This document shows positions 61,692-64,000 of a stretch of DNA of 64,000 bases, piece by piece. Source of the DNA: Solea solea (taxonomy: Eukaryota; Chordata; Actinopteri; Pleuronectiformes; Soleidae). Numbering within the stretch: position 1 is the first letter of the stretch; the number at the start of each line of letters is the position of its first letter. Made by a program: the position numbers and the translations under genes. The stretch covers positions 12,635,500 through 12,699,499 of the forward strand of contig NC_081141.1 of assembly GCF_958295425.1 (NCBI RefSeq), in the 5' to 3' direction. The notes beneath the pieces are model-generated. The model did not search any database, had not been told where the DNA came from, and was given only the letters and a program-made list of their open reading frames with translations.

Positions 61692-62597
61692 AATAATAAT
61701 AATAATAATAATAATGACTGATTGTTGATATATTCTTTTAACCAAAAAAGCTACATCCAACCCTCTTTTAAAACGTTCAGTATGTTATGTTATTTCATCT
61801 TGCTAAATGTAAATACTGTCTGGTTCCATTGCCCATTTATGACAGTAAACTGAGAAAGTCTGGTTTGTGGACAATACAAGACATTTCAGGAATTCATCAA
61901 AACATTTTCACAATTTTCTTAAATTTTTGGGACTGAATAATTCTATTTAGTGAATTGAGGGAACAAATAATCGTTAGTTACAGAAAATGAAATGATTCAT
62001 AGAGTTTTAATTTGCTAATGGTTGTTTTTTTGAGTCTGGTAATAGAGATGAACTGCAGTGAATGACAGGCATCAAAAAACGTGTATTGACTTGACAGTAG
62101 ACCTGAACAATTAATCAAAATTTGATCGATATAGCATTATGGCTTACTGCGATTTTCAAATCGCAGGAGGCGCAATATTTATTTAAATATTAAATATTTT
62201 AAGATGAAATATTGTCCTGTACCTATACACATCATATTCCACAGACTTAAGAAAACATCTTGGTTTCTCTGCACACATATTACAGGGTTATTCAAACAAA
62301 ACCAAACATGTTAACATTTATGACAGTGGGCTTGTGCAAATGAAAATAAATTACTGTTAATATCTACCTAAACCTTTTTCGAGAATACTATATAGAATTT
62401 AAAAAACAGCATCTATCCTTTAAAGCATATGAATTATGTTTAGAAATTAAACTTTTGACTGGGTGTGAGAAAGCGTGCTATCTAGCGTTAGCGATAACAT
62501 GCTAATCAGTGCTAAATATCTGAGCTAGCATTTACGCTACATAACATGGTGACTAACCCTTTCGGGACAGAAGTGACACGGTTTCTCCCTCTTCCAT
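49428..62597 (-). CDS. ckap2l: Cytoskeleton-associated protein 2-like (mitotic spindle protein)
   Basis: Microtubule/spindle-pole protein of dividing cells. Nine coding exons, all in frame: 62558-62597, 61001-61067, 60860-60914, 59038-60197, 58365-58560, 56416-56574, 54778-54838, 53292-53454 and 49428-49728, totalling 2202 nt and 733 aa. The N-terminus RKQKLMEYLAEKGRLKLPNP-KPYLRD matches the CKAP2/CKAP2L opening motif. The 1.16-kb exon encodes a long basic, Ser/Thr-rich disordered region. The C-terminal domain is the best conserved: RKLKEWREAKGISYKRPPMP, GCPPDQVKEVLSRLP, FAKYWICQVRLMEREG, EEAVRVVLE-PVDEL, SSVVKYKITATP, then FFTPVRRSLRIERASLRYP and YRQNEAL. All junctions are GT-AG. CKAP2 is the alternative (the VVKYKITATP segment resembles it); the IL-1-like neighbour on the same strand favours CKAP2L. 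Confidence 0.92.
51136..51246 (-). pseudogene. THAP-type zinc finger fragment
   Basis: The minus strand starts MPTCSVVGCENR, with the first two zinc ligands (C-x4-C) of a THAP domain, and continues GVKFFRILTGSHPF, the expected HPF block, then meets a stop (TAG, 51136-51138). The second Cys and His ligands and the AVPTIF-type end are absent. No donor site suggests continuation. It probably descends from a P-element-like or other THAP-containing transposon, given the inverted repeats around it (inference). Confidence 0.5.
52458..52562. repeat. (TTA)n/(TAA)n palindromic microsatellite
   Basis: TTATTA units change to TAATAA units near 52535, so the tract can fold on itself. A similar structure is at 61625-61715. 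Confidence 0.9.
53640..53845 (+). mobile_element. tRNA-derived SINE
   Basis: The head contains GGTTGCCAGTTCAACTCC (B box), preceded by GGGCTTGTAACCAGA. The tail has TGCCCACTGCTCC and GATGGGTTAAATGTAGAGGTC, shared with the minus-oriented fragment at 42705-42830. It lies in a ckap2l intron. Confidence 0.7.
54947..55110 (+). mobile_element. tRNA-derived SINE with L2-type tail
   Basis: The head GGAGTGGCTCAGCGGTTAAG (A box) and GGTCGCAAGTTCGACTCC (B box) is followed by GTAAGTCGCTTTGGATAAAA and GCGTCTGCTAAATGACATGT, the tail of fish L2 LINEs. This means the SINE probably used L2 machinery. It lies in a ckap2l intron. Confidence 0.8.
55959..56307. mobile_element. hAT-like MITE, full length
   Basis: Ends TAGAGCTGAAACAATTACTC and ATAGTTGCAGCTCTA form terminal inverted repeats of about 16 bp with mismatches. 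The interior has ATTAATCGATTACTAAAATG and AACGATTAATCATGAAAATA. Partial copies lie at about 36285-36475 and 61855-61985. It sits about 110 bp from a ckap2l exon. Confidence 0.7.
56742..56940. repeat. (GT)n and (AC)n(AT)n microsatellites
   Basis: About 66 bp of GT at 56742-56808, then after about 70 bp of ordinary sequence a tract of AC at 56876-56888 followed by about 50 bp of AT up to about 56938. All in a ckap2l intron. Confidence 0.95.
58115..58360 (+). mobile_element. 5'-truncated L2-like LINE 3' end
   Basis: The plus strand reads LRSLHWLPVAARIHFK, the C-terminal reverse-transcriptase-tail motif also seen at 33060-33145. It then passes through GATTGGATAAAAGTGTCTGC into a TGTAA-repeat tail (GACATGTAATGTAATGTAAC). 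The repeat ends within about 5-10 bp of the ckap2l exon at 58365. Stop codons show it is dead. Confidence 0.8.
61068..62557 (-). other. First intron of ckap2l
   Basis: 1.5-kb intron with a TTA/TAA palindromic microsatellite at 61625-61715 and a partial hAT-like MITE at about 61855-61985. No gene within. Confidence 0.65.
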
Positions 62598-64000
62598 TGC
62601 TGTAGCACTGCAGTTTCTTCTTTAGACGTTGCCAAAATAAATTATTTAAATATCCTTTTTTAATATATTTCTTTTTTGTTTTTAAATGTTAGTAGCTGAC
62701 GGTACGTTTAACTGCTCACTCCATAACAAGAGAGCAACTCGCGCTTCCTGTTTTGAAATTGCCAGGAGTGAACGCCTCCTCTTCACTGATTGGACGATTT
62801 GAAATTTCATGTACACAGTGCGCATGTGCGACACTAACCGGAAAATACACACAGGATGTTGTGGGCGTAGATATATTAATACGTAGAGCAGCGTCGTACG
62901 TCGACATCGCCACCATATTGTGAGTGGCATTAGTGGGGACGCCTCATTGAAATACATGAAATTACAATTGTTTTCATGAAGATTATCTTGAAAGTACTTT
63001 CATTTTGAGATAATATTATTGTGATTATTGCAATAAATAATGAATTTAAACTTTATTTAAAAGATCCATTGAACCAAAAGCACACTTTTATAACTTGAAA
63101 TTATATAGCAGTTAACAGCTGAATATATATATATATATATATATAGATATATAGATATTGGTTGATTTTCTGGATGTTGTTTGCTTTGGTCACAGCTGTA
63201 TTGTGATTCTTGTTCAGCATCATCAAACATTGTTTGCCCAGAGTCTTTGTGCTGTTATGAATTTACTGTATGACAAACTGAGATGGGTGGAAGAAGAGAG
63301 AGAGGAATGTGTGACATGTTATTTTATAGAATATAACATGATATTTACAGATATTCATTTTCATACACACTGACGTATCACATGGCACCACAGTGAATGC
63401 AGCATCTACTTATTTATGTCTATGGGGCTAGAACCATGGTTCTAAAACTGTGGCACGTGAGTTTCCTCTGGTGGTACTGGGAGGAAAATCAGAAATACTG
63501 TTCTACTGTATATACCAGTGTATGTGATCGAAGTGGAGGTGAGGAACTTTGACAGGAAAGTGTACAAAATGAAACAAATAACAAAATAATAATAATGATA
63601 ATAAAGTCCGCTTATGTCTCGCTCCATCTAATTTTACTATACCAGTGTGTTTAGTATATGGAAGAGGAAGAGGATGATGATGACAGAGCAAATAATCTTA
63701 TTGGTAATAAATCTGGTTGCTGTGAAAAGTCTGTGGTTGAAAGTCTGCTCGACCTGGTCTAGACTGTCTTTTGTTTTTGTTTTTTGTTTTTATCTTTTTA
63801 AAGAAAAGGCATTTATTTGTCCATTTTCCACCATTACAGGTCCCAGGGCTGAGCAGAAAAAAATTAAATTTGCAAATAGAAATTTGAGCACCTGAGGTAT
63901 AAGGCAGGTTTGTTTGCCAAATGTGTAGCCTACTGCAGACTTGTTTTTTAAACTCAGTCTATCAGTTAGCATGGGTCCGATTAGTTAGTTGCCCTAAAAC
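62598..64000. other. ckap2l upstream region and intergenic end of window
   Basis: 5' UTR and promoter of ckap2l lie just right of 62597. An inverted CCAAT (CTGATTGGACG) is at about 62788. Further right are an (AT)n run at 63123-63146 and a repeat-like block near 63435-63480 (GTTCTAAAACTGTGGCACGTG...GGTGGTACTGGGAGG). No other gene was found up to the window end. Confidence 0.5.

Overview
The window is a piece of a teleost fish nuclear genome. The evidence is vertebrate-type split genes with GT-AG introns, long 3' UTRs with AATAAA signals, many (CA)n, (TTA)n and (AT)n microsatellites, and fish-type repeats: tRNA-derived SINEs, an L2/CR1-like LINE, hAT-like and TTAA-flanked MITEs, and a Bel/Pao LTR retrotransposon.

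Layout. 1-4.9 kb is intergenic and holds a 0.9 kb TIR element built around two inverted minisatellite arrays. 5.0-8.8 kb (+) is a two-coding-exon heparan sulfate 3-O-sulfotransferase of the HS3ST1 type. 13.0-15.6 kb (-) is the five-exon histone variant gene h2az2, and 16.2-19.6 kb (+) is the intronless purb gene. These two are divergent across a CCAAT-box-containing interval. 19.6-26.1 kb is gene-poor. 26.1-28.6 kb (-) is a small, divergent interleukin-1-family cytokine gene with one non-coding and three coding exons (142 aa), which I reconstructed from splice sites. 28.9-44.6 kb is a transposon nest: three copies of a TTAA-flanked MITE, SINEs, an internally deleted LINE, a broken retroviral-type integrase with LTR remnants, and a young Bel/Pao element with identical 358-bp LTRs and a 5-bp target duplication. 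The Bel/Pao open reading frame is intact but has lost reverse transcriptase and RNase H in frame. 49.4-62.6 kb (-) is a nine-coding-exon ckap2l/ckap2-type mitotic spindle gene (733 aa) whose introns hold SINEs, MITEs, a THAP half-domain and an L2 tail touching a splice donor.

How the genes relate. This is a eukaryotic locus, so there are no operons. h2az2 and purb are neighbours in human as well (established synteny, from memory). In human, CKAP2L lies next to IL1A and IL1B. The IL-1-like gene lying on the same strand as ckap2l and separated from it only by transposons therefore supports both identifications.

The most notable observations are the RT-less but otherwise open Bel/Pao element and the divergent, prodomain-less IL-1-family gene in the ancestral IL1-CKAP2L neighbourhood. 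All calls were made by eye from sequence; no alignment or database search was run.
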